DNA of 64,000 nt from Cupriavidus sp. D39 (GCF_026627925.1 NZ_JAPNLE010000009.1:1116001-1180000), one strand, 5' to 3'. Shown: positions 51,193-61,121, numbered from the stretch's first letter. A program made the numbers and translations. The notes: generated from the sequence alone by a model not told the origin.

Positions 51193-53048
51193 ATCGGCAT
51201 AGGGGGCAGCCCACTGGCTGCGCCCCTGCCACACCACCCGGCATGCGGGTCCGCACCGGGCGGTTCGAGAGGTTGAGGTTAAGTGAGACGGGGCATGCCC
51301 AACTGATCGAAGTAGGCGATGGTCAGGACCCGGTTCAGCGTGTCGCCGCTGTTGCGCCACCAGCACCGGCTACTCGCCGCTGCTTGCCTGGCGGCATCCG
51401 CTGTAGCACCCAGCGCACGCAACTCTCGGTAAATGACCCGACCACGGCGCCAGTGCTTGAGCTGGATGGCCCTCAGCCGGTGGCGCATCCACTTGTCCAG
51501 CTCGCGCCAGACCTGGGGCGTTTGCGCCAGCCGGAAGTAGGCCTTCCATCCCAGAACATATGGCCTCACCCGATCCACGACTGCCTGCAGACTCCGCCCG
51601 CCTGAGCGGCGAGTCAGTTCGCGGATGCGTTGCTTGAACGTCAGCAGCGGCTTAACTGCCACTTTGCGCTTGACCACTCCCCCTGCGGCCACCCAGAAGC
51701 TGTAGCCGAGGAACTTGCGGCCAAACGCGCTCGCCACCGCGCTCTTTGCCTCGTTGACCTTCAGGCGCAGGCTGCCGTACAAGCGCCGCAATAGCGCCAT
51801 CACTCGCTCGCCCGCCCGCCGACTGCGCACGTACACGTTCGCATCATCGGCATAGCGCACGAAGCAATGACCTCGACGCTCCAACGCCTTGTCCACCTCA
51901 TCGAGCAGTACGTTAGCCAGCAGCGGTGACAGCGGCCCGCCTTGCGGCGTGCCCTCGTACCGCTGCAGCACTACCCCGCCATCCATCAGCCCGCTGTTCA
52001 GATACGCCCGGATCAGCCGGATGACCCCGGCGTCCCCGATGCGCTTCTGTAGACGGTCAATCAGGATGTCGTGGTTGACCCGGTCAAAGAACTTCTCCAG
52101 ATCCACGTCCACCACCACTCGCCGCCCCGACTGCACGTACGACTGCGCGGCTAACACCGCATCGTGCGCACGCCGCCCAGGCCGGAAGCCGTAGCTGTGC
52201 TCGCTGAAGGTGGGGTCCAGCATCGGCTGCAGCACCTGCAACAGCGCCTGCTGGATCAGCCGGTCCGTCACCGTCGGAATACCGAGCTCGCGCTCGCCTC
52301 CTCCGTCCGGCTTCGGAATCGTTACCCGCCGTACCGGACTGGGCCGGTACGTCCCCTTGAGCAGTTGCTGGCGGATCTCCGGCCACGCCGACACCAGATA
52401 GCGGGCGGTCTGATCAATATCCAGACCATCCACGCCAGCGGCGCCTTTGTTGCGGCGGACCCGCCTGAACGCCTGCTTCAGGTTCTCTCGCGTCAGCGCC
52501 GCTGCCAGCAGCGCCGACCCCGTGTCCTCCGGTCCCCGCCGCGGACCGCCGGCTTCGTCGCAGGCGGGTTCACGGCCGGCTTCACCGCCCGCTACTCCTC
52601 CCGCCCCGCTCGCGCGGGCTTCTGACGCAATGCCTTCGGTATCGACATGGCTTCGAACACTCCCTCTCGTTCGGTCCTTCGTCGGCGGATTCGAGCCTTG
52701 CCGGCGCTACCCCCAACTACTTCGACCTCTGCTGACTTCTCGCTCCGGCTCGACGCCGTCGCCCTTTCAGGCATGAGGCGAGATCTCCCCAGGTAAGAAC
52801 GCACTCCTTCGCTGCACAACCGCCGGATTTACGCCGCCTCCCCTTGATCACGAGAACTTCGCGGTTTCATGCCCGCTCGTCCTGGTCGGCACCGCCTTCT
52901 ATCCGGTTCGTGTTCCTCGGCTCGCAGCTTCGCTCCACGCTTCCTCCCCACGATCGGTCGCCCTTTCGCAGTTGCGCTTCGCTTCGATCGCTGTGATCAA
53001 CTTACGGTGGGACTTGCACCCACAGGAGTGCGCCCATGCTGGGCGCAC
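51193..53048 (-). mobile_element. Group IIC intron, complete
   Basis: An 1856-base retroelement. The 5' end at 53048 reads GTGCGCCCAGCATGGGCGCA, the typical IIC start; the 5' domains include TCTTACCTGGGGAGAT and AGAAGTCAGCAGAGGTCGAA as in the Oceanobacillus IIC intron. Domain V (about 51230-51266 on the complement) has GAACCGCC at one end and GGTGGTGTG at the other. Domain VI follows, and the 3' end at about 51193 is CTATGCCGAT. The RT lies inside. It is inserted eight bases after a hairpin terminator with a T-run, the known IIC target type. The 3' boundary may be off by a base or two. Confidence 0.88.
51279..52648 (-). CDS. ltrA: Group II intron reverse transcriptase/maturase, frameshifted
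   Basis: About 456 residues. Start MSIPKALRQKPARAGREE at 52648; after GREE one base seems missing (near 52594), and the frame continues VAGGEAGREPACDEAGG, then ALTRENLKQAFRRVRRNKGA. RT motifs follow: HSYGFRPGRRAHDAVLAAQ, VVVDVDLEKFFDRVNHD, GTPQGGPLSPLLANVLLDEV and the catalytic FVRYADDANVYV (YADD). The C-terminal maturase X domain ends with SGDTLNRVLTIAYFDQLG. No HNH endonuclease domain is present, as expected for IIC introns. The catalytic residues are intact, so the intron could still be mobile if the frame gap is an artefact. Confidence 0.88.
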
Positions 53049-53056
53049 ATGAAAAC

Positions 53057-53083
53057 GGCGCCGGCCCCGGACAGGGCAGCGCC
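53057..53083 (-). terminator. Terminator hairpin used as group IIC insertion site
   Basis: On the minus strand GGCGC pairs with GCGCC around an inner CCC/GGG stem, followed by G-TTTT-C and then the intron start at 53048. It lies 24 bases after the stop codon of the Bug receptor gene, so it terminates that transcript. The position of the intron right behind it is the classical IIC arrangement. Confidence 0.75.
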
Positions 53084-53106
53084 GGCATTAAGCGGCCAAG
53101 CCAGGC

Positions 53107-54093
53107 TTATTGCGGCTTGTTCAGCCCAAGCTTGTCGATAATGGCCTTCTCTTTCTTGACCGTATCGGCGGCGAAATGCGCGTATTGCTCGCTGCTCATG
53201 TAGAACGGCTCCATGTCGAACTTGGTCAACGCATCGCGGTAGTTCTGCATTTCCATGGCTTTCTTGAAGCCGTCATGCAGCTTCTTGACGATCTTCGGAT
53301 CGGTGCCCTTGGGTGCTACCACGCCGAACGGCGAGGTCTGCACGATGCCCAGGCCCAGTTCCTTCAACGTCGGCACATTGGGGAAGCGCGCCGAGCGCTT
53401 CTCGCCCCAGGTCGACAGCAGGCGCAGCTTGCCGGACTCCACGTACGGCGCCCAGGCCGGGGTGTCCGCCACCGACATCACGTGCCCGCCCAGCAGGGCC
53501 TGCATCGATTCCGAGTTGCCCTTGTACGGAATATGCGAGAACTGCACGTTCTGCTTCATGGCCAGCTCTTCCATGGTCAGGTGCAGCGTGGTCATCGAGC
53601 CCGGCGAGCCGTAGGTCAGGCGGCCCGGGTTGGCCTTGGCGTAGGCGATGTAGTCCTGCATGGTCTTGATCGGCGAATCCGCCGGGACCACCAGGCCGAA
53701 CGAGTAGCCGGCCAGGTTGATCACGTAGGACAGGTCCTTGACCGGATCCCAGTTGATCTTGGTGGTGTACGGCAGGCGGTAGACCGGCATGGCTACCTGC
53801 GCCAGCGTGTAGCCGTCGGGCTGGGTCGATTGCATCAGCTGGGCGGGCAATACCCCGCCCGCGCCTGGCTTGTTCTCGATGATCACCGGCTGGCCGAGGA
53901 TCTTGGAGGCGTTTTCCGCCAGCACGCGGAACGGCAGGTCGGTGGAACCGCCCGCGGTGTAGCCGATGATCAGGCGAATCGGCCGTTGCGGGAAATTGTC
54001 CGCCTGCGCCAGGGCCGGCGCGCTGGCCAGCCCCAGGGTAGCCGCGGTGGCGGCGAGCGCGCCCGCATGGGCGAGGAAGTGGCGGCGTTGCAT
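53107..54093 (-). CDS. Bug-family tripartite tricarboxylate transporter substrate-binding protein
   Basis: A 328-residue periplasmic protein. A signal peptide with a RRHF start (residues 1-29; could be a TAT-type signal) is followed by the Bug fold: PQRPIRLIIGYTAGGSTDLP, then ENKPGAGGVLPAQLMQ and TYGSPGSMTTLHLTMEELA. These receptors bind carboxylates. No TctA/TctB membrane genes are adjacent, typical of the many orphan Bug genes in this family of bacteria. It lies downstream of the esterase gene on the same strand. Confidence 0.92.
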   Translation of the reverse strand: MQRRHFLAHAGALAATAATLGLASAPALAQADNFPQRPIRLIIGYTAGGSTDLPFRVLAENASKILGQPVIIENKPGAGGVLPAQLMQSTQPDGYTLAQVAMPVYRLPYTTKINWDPVKDLSYVINLAGYSFGLVVPADSPIKTMQDYIAYAKANPGRLTYGSPGSMTTLHLTMEELAMKQNVQFSHIPYKGNSESMQALLGGHVMSVADTPAWAPYVESGKLRLLSTWGEKRSARFPNVPTLKELGLGIVQTSPFGVVAPKGTDPKIVKKLHDGFKKAMEMQNYRDALTKFDMEPFYMSSEQYAHFAADTVKKEKAIIDKLGLNKPQ

Positions 54094-54209
54094 GAGTCTG
54101 TGTCTCCTATTGCTACTGCTACAAGTAATGCACTACACGTAAAGCCAATGAAATCGGGGGTTCTGCGACCGCTTCGATCTGGCTGCCGGCCCCTGCCGGC
54201 GAGCCGCGC

Positions 54210-55238
54210 TCAGCCGTCGAAGGCAGCGCGCAAGGCGGCGACCGCGTCGCCATGGGCGGCAGCCACCGCCGGGACGAAGCGTCCCAGCTTGAAAAAATCG
54301 TGGATCATGCCCGGGTAGTCGGCCACTTGCGCCGGCACGCCCGCGGCGCGCAGCTTGGCCGCGTAGGCCACGCCTTCATCGTGCAGCGGGTCGTAGCCCG
54401 CCACGGCGATCCAGGCCGGGCAGCAACCGCGCACGTCGGCCCCCGTGCCGCCGCCGTCCAGCGGGGCAAAGCGCCAGTCGTCGCGGCTGGCTTCGCCATC
54501 CAGGTATTGCGAGAAAAACCACTGGATCATCGGCGCGGTCAGCAGGTAGCCCTCTGCCAGCGCACGGTGCGACGGCGTGTCCTGGCGCGCGCAGGTGCCG
54601 GGATAGATCAGCATCTGCAGGACAGGCCCCAGGCCCAGATCGCGCGCATGCACGGCGCAGGCGCTGGCCAGCGTGCCACCCGCGCTGTCGCCACCCAGGG
54701 CGATACGGCTAGCGTCGGCGCCCAGGCGCGCCACCTCGGTGAAGACCCATTCCATGACATCGAACGCGTCATTCGCCGCATGGGGAAATTTCCACTGCGG
54801 GCCAAGCCGGTAGTCCACCGACAGCACCATGCAATCCGCTTGCACGCACAGCAGCCGGCTCAGGGGATCATGCGAGTTGACGCTGCCCACGGTGAAGCCG
54901 CCGCCATGGAAGTACACCAGCAACGGTAACGGCTCGGCCCAGCTGGCCTCGCGCGGCGCGTACAGCCGCACCGGGATGTCGTAGCCATCGCGCGCGGCCA
55001 CCGTCAGGTTTTCCACGCTGTGCACGGGCAGCGGTGCAATATCCATGATGGGCGCGCTCTTCTCGTACGCGGTCTTGGCGTCGGCCGGGTCCAGCTCGTG
55101 GATGGACGGACGCTTCACGCGCCCGATCAGCTCCAGCAACGCGGCCACCTGCGGGTCGAGCGGCGCCGACGGCATGCCGGGCAAGGCAGGCGCGGGCTGG
55201 GCGGGCGCGGCAGTGAAAGCAGGCGGGACAGCGGACAT
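54210..55238 (-). CDS. Alpha/beta hydrolase of the HSL/GDXG family (esterase)
   Basis: 342 residues with the HSL marks: oxyanion motif VYFHGGGFTVGSVNSHD near residue 108, nucleophile GGDSAGGTLASA near 178 (GDSAGG), aspartate in VAGYDPLHDEG and histidine in YPGMIHDFFKLG. It hydrolyses short-chain carboxylesters. It is divergent from gbd and shares a 244-base promoter region with it that contains a perfect palindrome. A role in releasing 4-hydroxybutyrate from an ester or lactone is possible but inferred. Confidence 0.88.
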   Translation of the reverse strand: MSAVPPAFTAAPAQPAPALPGMPSAPLDPQVAALLELIGRVKRPSIHELDPADAKTAYEKSAPIMDIAPLPVHSVENLTVAARDGYDIPVRLYAPREASWAEPLPLLVYFHGGGFTVGSVNSHDPLSRLLCVQADCMVLSVDYRLGPQWKFPHAANDAFDVMEWVFTEVARLGADASRIALGGDSAGGTLASACAVHARDLGLGPVLQMLIYPGTCARQDTPSHRALAEGYLLTAPMIQWFFSQYLDGEASRDDWRFAPLDGGGTGADVRGCCPAWIAVAGYDPLHDEGVAYAAKLRAAGVPAQVADYPGMIHDFFKLGRFVPAVAAAHGDAVAALRAAFDG

Positions 55239-55319
55239 GAACAGTCAGAATCAGTAGCAACGAACCTTCGGCAGCAGCCGAATCTCCAGTGGCGTCAACG
55301 CCGCTGGCGTTCGAATTGT

Positions 55320-55331
55320 GAACGATCGTTC
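55320..55331. promoter_or_regulatory. Palindromic operator candidate between esterase and gbd
   Basis: GAACGATCGTTC is a perfect 12-base palindrome in an AT-rich stretch between the divergent genes. Sites of the form ACGATCGT are typical of TetR-family repressors. No TetR gene is in the window, so the regulator would be encoded elsewhere. The remaining 230 bases of the spacer hold no gene. Confidence 0.5.
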
Positions 55332-55482
55332 GATTTTAGTATGATTCCAGATGTTTCGGCAGCAAAGCATATGAAATTTCCCTGGGACTGGTCAGGGCGG
55401 CAGGTTTTGCGCGATCATCGACCATCGTCAGAAAAGCCGGAAGCCAGAAGAAATAAAACCCTCATCGACGGAGACAGCATAG

Positions 55483-56630
55483 ATGGCCTTCATTTATTAC
55501 CTGACCCACATCCACCTGGATTTCGGCACCATCAGCCAGCTCAAGGCAGAGTGCGAGCGCATCGGCATCCGGCGCCCGCTGGTCGTCACCGATAAAGGCG
55601 TGGTCGCCGCCGGTGTGGCCCAACAAGCCGTGCAGGCCCTGGGCGGCCTGTCGCACGAGATCTTCGACGAAACCCCTCGAACCCGACCGAGGCCATGGTC
55701 AAGAAGGCCGCGGCGCAATATCGGGAAGGCGGCTGCGACGGGCTGATCGCGGTCGGCGGCGGCTCCTCCATCGACCTGGCCAAGGGCATCGCCATCCTTG
55801 CCACCCACCCCGGCGAACTGACCACCTACGCCACCATCGAAGGCGGCAGCGCCAAGATCACCGAGCGCGCCGCGCCGCTGATCGCCGTGCCGACCACCTC
55901 GGGCACGGGCAGCGAAGTGGCGCGCGGTGCCATCATCATCCTGGAAGACGGCCGCAAGCTCGGCTTCCACTCCTGGCACCTGCTGCCGAAGTCCGCCATC
56001 TGCGACCCGGGCCTCACGCTCGGCCTGCCGGCCGGCCTGACCGCCGCCACCGGCATGGACGCCATCGCGCATTGCGTGGAAACCTTCCTGGCGCCCGCCT
56101 TCAACCCGCCCGCCGACGGCATCGCCCTGGACGGCCTGGAGCGCGGCTGGAAGCACATCGAACGCGCCACCCGCGACGGCCAGGACCGCGACGCACGCCT
56201 GAACATGATGAGCGCCTCCATGCAGGGCGCCATGGCCTTCCAGAAAGGACTGGGCTGCGTGCACTCGCTGTCGCACCCGCTCGGCGGCCTCAAGGTGGAC
56301 GGCAAGACCGGCCTGCACCACGGCACCCTGAACGCGGTGGTGATGCCGGCGGTGCTGCGCTTCAACGCCGACGCGCCCAGCGTGGTGCGCGACAACCGCT
56401 ACGCCCGCCTGCGCCACGCCATGGGCCTGCCGGAGGGTGCCGACCTGGCCCAGGCCGTGCACGACATGACCGCGCGCCTCGGGCTGCCCACCGGCCTGCG
56501 CCAGATGGGCGTCACCGAAGACATGTTCGACAAGGTGATCGCCGGGGCACTGGTCGACCATTGCCACAAGGCCAACCCGAAAGAGGCCAGCGCCGCGGAT
56601 TATCGGCGTATGCTGGCGGAATCCATGTAA
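55483..56630 (+). CDS. gbd: 4-hydroxybutyrate dehydrogenase (iron-containing alcohol dehydrogenase), frameshifted
   Basis: The protein starts MAFIYYLTHIHLDFGTISQL, breaks at CCCC (55673-55676) and, with a fifth C, reads DETPSNPTEAMVKKAAAQYR. It then continues with GGGSSIDLAKGIAILATHPG, the type III motif PTTSGTGSEVARGAIIILED, and metal ligands in TGMDAIAHCVETF and GCVHSLSHPLGGLK. The corrected length is 382 residues, equal to the C. necator Gbd enzyme as I remember it, with very similar sequence throughout. It oxidises 4-hydroxybutyrate to succinate semialdehyde with NAD+. The break is almost certainly technical. Confidence 0.9.
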
Positions 56631-56711
56631 GTGCCGCGGCGGGCCGGCAGCACAGGTGCGCGGAACAGCCGGGGCGATCCAGCTTTATCCACCCAGCACG
56701 GAGAAGAGGTC

Positions 56712-57233
56712 ATGACAGGGGAACACCTGCAGGTCTTGCACGGAGACATCACCCGCATGGAAGTCGACGCCATCGTCAATGCCGCCAATAGCGGCTTGCT
56801 CGGTGGCGGCGGTGTCGACGGCGCCATCCACGGCGCCGGCGGCCCCGCCATCATGGCCGCCTGTCGCGGCATTCGCGAAACCAAGGGCGGCTGCCCCACC
56901 GGCCAGGCGGTGATCACCACCGGCGGCCTGCTACCCTCGCCTTACGTCATCCACGCGGTCGGCCCGGTCTGGCAAGGGGGCGACCACGGCGAAGATGCCC
57001 TGCTCGCCAGCGCCTACCAGGCCAGCATCGCGCTAGCCGCGCAGCACAAGCTGCGCACCATCGCCTTTCCCAATATCAGCACCGGCATCTACGGTTTCCC
57101 GCGCGAGCGCGCCGTGGATATTGCCATCGAAGCGGTACGCAAGGCGCTGGTGGCGGCGCCCACCATCGAGCAGGTCAGTTTTGTCTGCTTTGATGATGAG
57201 AACTACCGGCTGTATCGGCAGAGGCTGACTTGA
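56712..57233 (+). CDS. ymdB: Macrodomain protein, O-acetyl-ADP-ribose deacetylase (YmdB-like)
   Basis: A 173-residue single macrodomain: VLHGDITRMEVDAIVNAANS, GGGGVDGAIHGAGGPAIMAA and FPNISTGIYGFPRERAVDIA are the ADP-ribose-binding blocks of the MacroD/YmdB type, including the N-A-A-N and G-G-G-V-D residues. It removes ADP-ribose or deacetylates O-acetyl-ADP-ribose. GAGAAGAGG precedes the start. It follows gbd by 81 bases and ends at a hairpin. Confidence 0.92.
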   Translation: MTGEHLQVLHGDITRMEVDAIVNAANSGLLGGGGVDGAIHGAGGPAIMAACRGIRETKGGCPTGQAVITTGGLLPSPYVIHAVGPVWQGGDHGEDALLASAYQASIALAAQHKLRTIAFPNISTGIYGFPRERAVDIAIEAVRKALVAAPTIEQVSFVCFDDENYRLYRQRLT

Positions 57234-57239
57234 ATGGGG

Positions 57240-57271
57240 GCGGCCTTCGCTGGAGGTATTGCGAAGGCCGC
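57240..57271. terminator. Hairpin between macrodomain and racemase genes
   Basis: A perfect 11-bp stem GCGGCCTTCGC (57240-57250) and GCGAAGGCCGC (57261-57271) starts six bases after the macrodomain stop, between converging genes. No T-run, so termination is inferred from stem strength and position. Confidence 0.6.
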
Positions 57272-57362
57272 AGCCATGATCGAGGTCGACGGGGAATCGG
57301 CATCTTCTTGCGATTTCCCGTTTCTTGTTCATGAAGATCCCTGTTCCCGCCCTGTGCCCGGC

Positions 57363-58073
57363 CTAATTCCCAACCACCACCCCTTCCAACGCCCACCCCA
57401 CCGCGGCCTGCGCATGCAACGCCGTGGTATCGAACACCGGCAGCGCCACGTCATCCTGCCCGATCAGCAGCGCAATCTCGGTGCAACCCAGAATCACCCC
57501 GCCCACGCCCTGCGCCTGCAAGCCGTCGATGATCCGGCGGTACACCTCGCGCGAGGCGTCGCGCACGATGCCGTGGCATAGCTCTTCATAAATGATCCCG
57601 TGGACCAGCGCGCGGTCGTCGGCTGCGGGCACCACCACTTCGATGCCGTGCTTGTCCTGCATGCGGCCGCGATAGAAATCCTGCTCCATGGTGAAAGCCG
57701 TGCCGAGCAGGCCGACCCGCGGGACGCCGGCGCGGCGCAGGGCCTGCGCGGTGGGATCGACGATGTGGAGGAAGGGAATGTCGAGCGCGGCTTCCAGGAC
57801 CGGGGCCACGCGGTGCATGGTGTTGGTACAGAGCAGCACGAAATCCGCGCCCGCGGCCTGCACCTGCAGGGCGGCCTGCCGCATGGATTCGCCGAGCTCG
57901 TCCCAGCGTTGCGCGTGCTGCAGTGCCTTGATCTGCTCGAAGCTGACCGTGACCATGACGCTGCGCGCGTTGTGGTGGCCGCCGAGGCGTTGCTTCATAT
58001 CCTGGTTGATCAGGCGGTAGTACTCGGCCGAGGATTCCCAGCTCATGCCGCCGATCAGTCCGATCGTCTTCAT
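57363..58073 (-). CDS. Aspartate/glutamate racemase family protein (YgeA-like)
   Basis: 236 residues of the Asp/Glu/hydantoin racemase superfamily: KTIGLIGGMSWESSAEYYRL at the N-terminus and the two catalytic cysteines in FVLLCTNTMH (residue about 83) and VILGCTEIALL (residue about 195). Both acids/bases are present, so it should be an active PLP-independent amino-acid racemase; the exact amino acid is unknown. I chose the inner ATG at 58073, next to the conserved start of the family. Confidence 0.9.
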   Translation of the reverse strand: MKTIGLIGGMSWESSAEYYRLINQDMKQRLGGHHNARSVMVTVSFEQIKALQHAQRWDELGESMRQAALQVQAAGADFVLLCTNTMHRVAPVLEAALDIPFLHIVDPTAQALRRAGVPRVGLLGTAFTMEQDFYRGRMQDKHGIEVVVPAADDRALVHGIIYEELCHGIVRDASREVYRRIIDGLQAQGVGGVILGCTEIALLIGQDDVALPVFDTTALHAQAAVGWALEGVVVGN

Positions 58074-58230
58074 CTTGACCTTCCTTGCGCACCGGCGCTG
58101 TCGAATCAGGTCAATGTAGCAGCAGGCGCCGCCCTGCCCCATGCACAGTGCGGCGGGTTCCGACCGGGCCAGCGCAGGCGCGCGTGCCTGACGCGGCCCG
58201 CCATGTCAGATCAAGGCAGGTTCGGGCAGA

Positions 58231-59152
58231 TCAGGGCAAGGCGCTGCGGATCAGCAGGTTGATGCGCTCCGGCTGCTCGTGGATGACCCAGTGCGTGCCG
58301 TCCGGGATGCGTTCCAGCCGCATGTCCGGGATGAACTTGTCCAGGCCTTCCAGCAGGCTCTTGGGCAGCGCGGTGTCGCGCTCGCCCCAGATCACCAAGG
58401 TCGGCACGCGTACCGTGAAGGCGGCGGGATCCAGCTTGGAGATATCGGGGGGCGTTTCGCCCGGGCCCGGCGGGTGCATGGGCGATGCGCGGTAATAGTT
58501 GACGCCGCCGGTCAGCGAGTGAGAGCCGCCAGCGCCGGGCTGCGACCAGGCCGCGTGGTATTTCTCGCGGGTCTCGCCGGTAGAACCAGGGCGCGGGCTG
58601 CTTGCCCTGTCCATTGAGGAAGCCTTCCAGCTTGGCGAAGCCGTCGGCCGCCAGCGCTTCTTCCGATCCCGGTGCGCGCAGCCAGTTCATATAGGCCGAG
58701 GCGGCTTGCTGCTGAGGATCGCTGGTCAGCGCCTTGGCGAATACGTAGGGATGCGGCGAGTTGATGATGACCAGCCGCTCCACCATCTGCGGAAACTGGA
58801 TGGCCAGGTTCCAGCAGATCGCCCCGCCCCAGTCGTGTGCGACCACCACGCAATGCGAGTAGCCCAGCGCGTTGATGAACTGGACGAGGTCCTCCACGAT
58901 GTGGCGGGGCCGGTAGGCCTCGGCTTCGGCCGGCTTGCTCGACAGGTTGAAGCCGCGCAGGTCCGGCGCCACCGCGAAGTGGGTCTTGCCGAACTCGGCT
59001 AGCTGGGCTTCCCACTCATACCAGAACTCGGGGAAGCCATGTACGAACAGCACCAGCGGCTTGCCGCGCTCGCCCGCGCTGGCGTAGTGCAAGCGCGTGC
59101 CATTGGGCAAGGTGGCGTACTGCAGATGCCGAATGACTGCAGGTTTGGTCAT
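58231..59152 (-). CDS. Epoxide hydrolase-type alpha/beta hydrolase, frameshifted
   Basis: Begins at the ATG at 59152 with TKPAVIRHLQYATLPNGTRL. Motifs: oxyanion HGFP in VLFVHGFPEFWYEWE, nucleophile aspartate in VVVAHDWGGAICW, later acid in LVIWGERDTALP and histidine in IPDGTHWVIHEQP. The aspartate nucleophile points to epoxide hydrolase or fluoroacetate dehalogenase activity. The frame breaks near 58590; removing one T (TTCTACC to TTCACC) gives WFTGETREKYHAAW, so this one looks like an inserted base. Corrected length is about 307 residues. It is the last gene of the minus-strand cluster. Confidence 0.83.
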
Positions 59153-59228
59153 GAATTCCTCCCTTGCCGCAATGGCTGACTGTCTCTGGTGGACTTGCTG
59201 CTGGCCGCCCCGGGGGCGGCTCCCCTCG

Positions 59229-60131
59229 TTATCCGCGCAAGGCTGCGACGAGCCCGGCGCGCACTTCCGGCTTGTCGGCGAACGGGTCGCTCGGGTTGCG
59301 CTGGCTAATGATATCTTCGAAGCGCTGCCGCACGGGATCCAGCTGCTGCGGATGCGAGTAAATATAGAAGCCACCGTCGCGGATGGCGTCGAAGGTGAGC
59401 TGCGCGACTTCGGCGGCCGTGACCTTGCCCGAGCTGACCGCTTTGTCCGACATGGCTTGCGACACCAGTTGCGAGCGCGTGGGCGGCGCGTCGTTGGCCA
59501 GCCCGGCCGGCCGGTTGCGGCCCGATTGCGTGATGCCGGTCGGTACGAAATACGGGCACAGCACCGAGCAACGCACCTGCTCGCTGACCAGGCTGAGATC
59601 CTGGTATAGCGATTCAGACAGCGAAACCACGGCGTGCTTGGAGACGTTGTAGACGCCCATCGCGGGCGGGCTGAGCAAGCCAGCCATGGAGGCCGTGTTG
59701 ACGATATGGCCTTCGAACGACGGGTCCTTGGCCGCGGCCGCCAGCATCAGCGGGGTGAAGATGCGCACGCCGTGGATCACGCCGAAGAGATTGACGCCCA
59801 GCACCCATTCCCAGTCGCGCTCGGTGTTTTCCCACATCAGGCCGCCCGCGCCCACGCCGGCGTTGTTGAACAGCAGGTTGACCTGGCCAAAGGCGGCGAT
59901 GGCGGCATCGGCCAGCGCCTGCACCTGCTCGGCCTTGGACACATCCACGCGCACGCCGATCACCGGCACGCCTTGCGCCTTGAACTCCGCCACAGTGGCG
60001 TCCAGTGCATCTTCCTGCACATCGGCCAGCACCAGCTTCATGCCAAGCCCCGCGCCCAGCTTGGCGAATTCCTTGCCGAAGCCCGATGCACCGCCGGTGA
60101 TCACAGCCACCTTGCCCTGGAATTGCTTCAT
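59229..60131 (-). CDS. Short-chain dehydrogenase/reductase (SDR), first
   Basis: 300 residues of classical SDR type: NAD(P) site VAVITGGASGFGKEFAKLGA, NNAGVGAGGLMW, catalytic S in IVNTASMAGLL and Y-x3-K in VYNVSKHAVV. The C-terminal extension after the core (DKAVSSGKVTAAEVAQLTFD) resembles SDRs annotated for long-chain or cyclic alcohols. The substrate is unknown. It follows the GST gene by 55 bases and precedes the epoxide hydrolase by 76, all on the same strand. Confidence 0.9.
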   Translation of the reverse strand: MKQFQGKVAVITGGASGFGKEFAKLGAGLGMKLVLADVQEDALDATVAEFKAQGVPVIGVRVDVSKAEQVQALADAAIAAFGQVNLLFNNAGVGAGGLMWENTERDWEWVLGVNLFGVIHGVRIFTPLMLAAAAKDPSFEGHIVNTASMAGLLSPPAMGVYNVSKHAVVSLSESLYQDLSLVSEQVRCSVLCPYFVPTGITQSGRNRPAGLANDAPPTRSQLVSQAMSDKAVSSGKVTAAEVAQLTFDAIRDGGFYIYSHPQQLDPVRQRFEDIISQRNPSDPFADKPEVRAGLVAALRG

Positions 60132-60186
60132 GTTGTCTGCCTCTCGTTGCTTTCGTTTTATGGGATAGCCTTGCCGCGTGCGAGGC

Positions 60187-61121
60187 TTAGCCCGCGCGCT
60201 GCACTTGATAACCTTGGCGCGGGAAATGCACGTTGACCGCGCCCGCACGCGGATCCTGGCGGCGCAGCGTGGCACGGTGGGCGTCCAGCGCCACCAGCAC
60301 GCCGGCCACGGGATCGCGCGCGTAGTCCGTTGGCGTCACGGTGACCGCGTCGCCGGCTTCGAAGCCGCTGTCGGCGGCCACCCCGCCCGGCAAAGCAGCC
60401 GGATCGGCGTGCCGCGCCACCTCCAGCGCCGACTCCGCGCTGACCACCCGCACTGTGCCATGGCCGAAGGCTTTCATGCGCGCATACCAGGCTTGCACCG
60501 CCGGATACGCGTCCAGCAGTTTGGCCAGTTCGCTGGCGCGCTGGATAAACCAGACGTTGTGGTATAGGGAAAAATCCGCCACCGACAGCGCGTGGCCGGC
60601 CACGTGCGCCACCCCGCGTTGAACTGCTGCTCGAGCCGACCGAAGGTTTCGTGCAGCAGCGCGATGGCCTCGAGCAAGGGCATGCGCAGCGCATTGGTGT
60701 CGCCGCGCATGGCCTTGCGGTCCGCGGAGAAAGCCTGGATCTGCGCCGGCGTCAGGTGGCCAAGCATGCTTTGCGCGCCGGCTGGCTGGAACAGGTAGGT
60801 GACGGCGGCGGTAAACAGCGCGGTGTCGATCCAGCCAGCGACAAGGCGCGTGGTGGCGGCCTGCACGGCGGGATACAGCGGGCACGCGGGCGCCGCGCTG
60901 TCGATCACTTCGCAGATCAGGGCGGTGTCGCAATAGATGTCGGCCCCCACCTGCAGGATCGGGGTGCGGCGGTAGCCGCCGGTCAGCGCGACCACATCCG
61001 GCTTGGGCAGGATCGGCGGGATTTCCACCGCTTGCCACGCCAGGCCCTTGGCGCCCATCAGCAGGCGGATCTTCTCGGAGAACGGCGACGTTGCGTACTG
61101 GTGAAGGATAAGGTCTGCCAT
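60187..61121 (-). CDS. Glutathione S-transferase-like protein with C-terminal extension, frameshifted
   Basis: The N-terminal thioredoxin-like domain starts MADLILHQYATSPFSEKIRL with the catalytic serine region SPFSEK. The frame breaks in CCCC at 60612-60615 (GGGG on the coding strand); with five G it reads FNAGVAHVAGHALSVADFSL, and the helical GST domain continues to about residue 215. About 90 further residues follow, with GDAVTVTPTDYARDPVAGVL, forming an unusual beta-rich extension. The corrected length is 311 residues against about 200-230 for common GSTs. The role of the extension is unknown. Confidence 0.85.
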
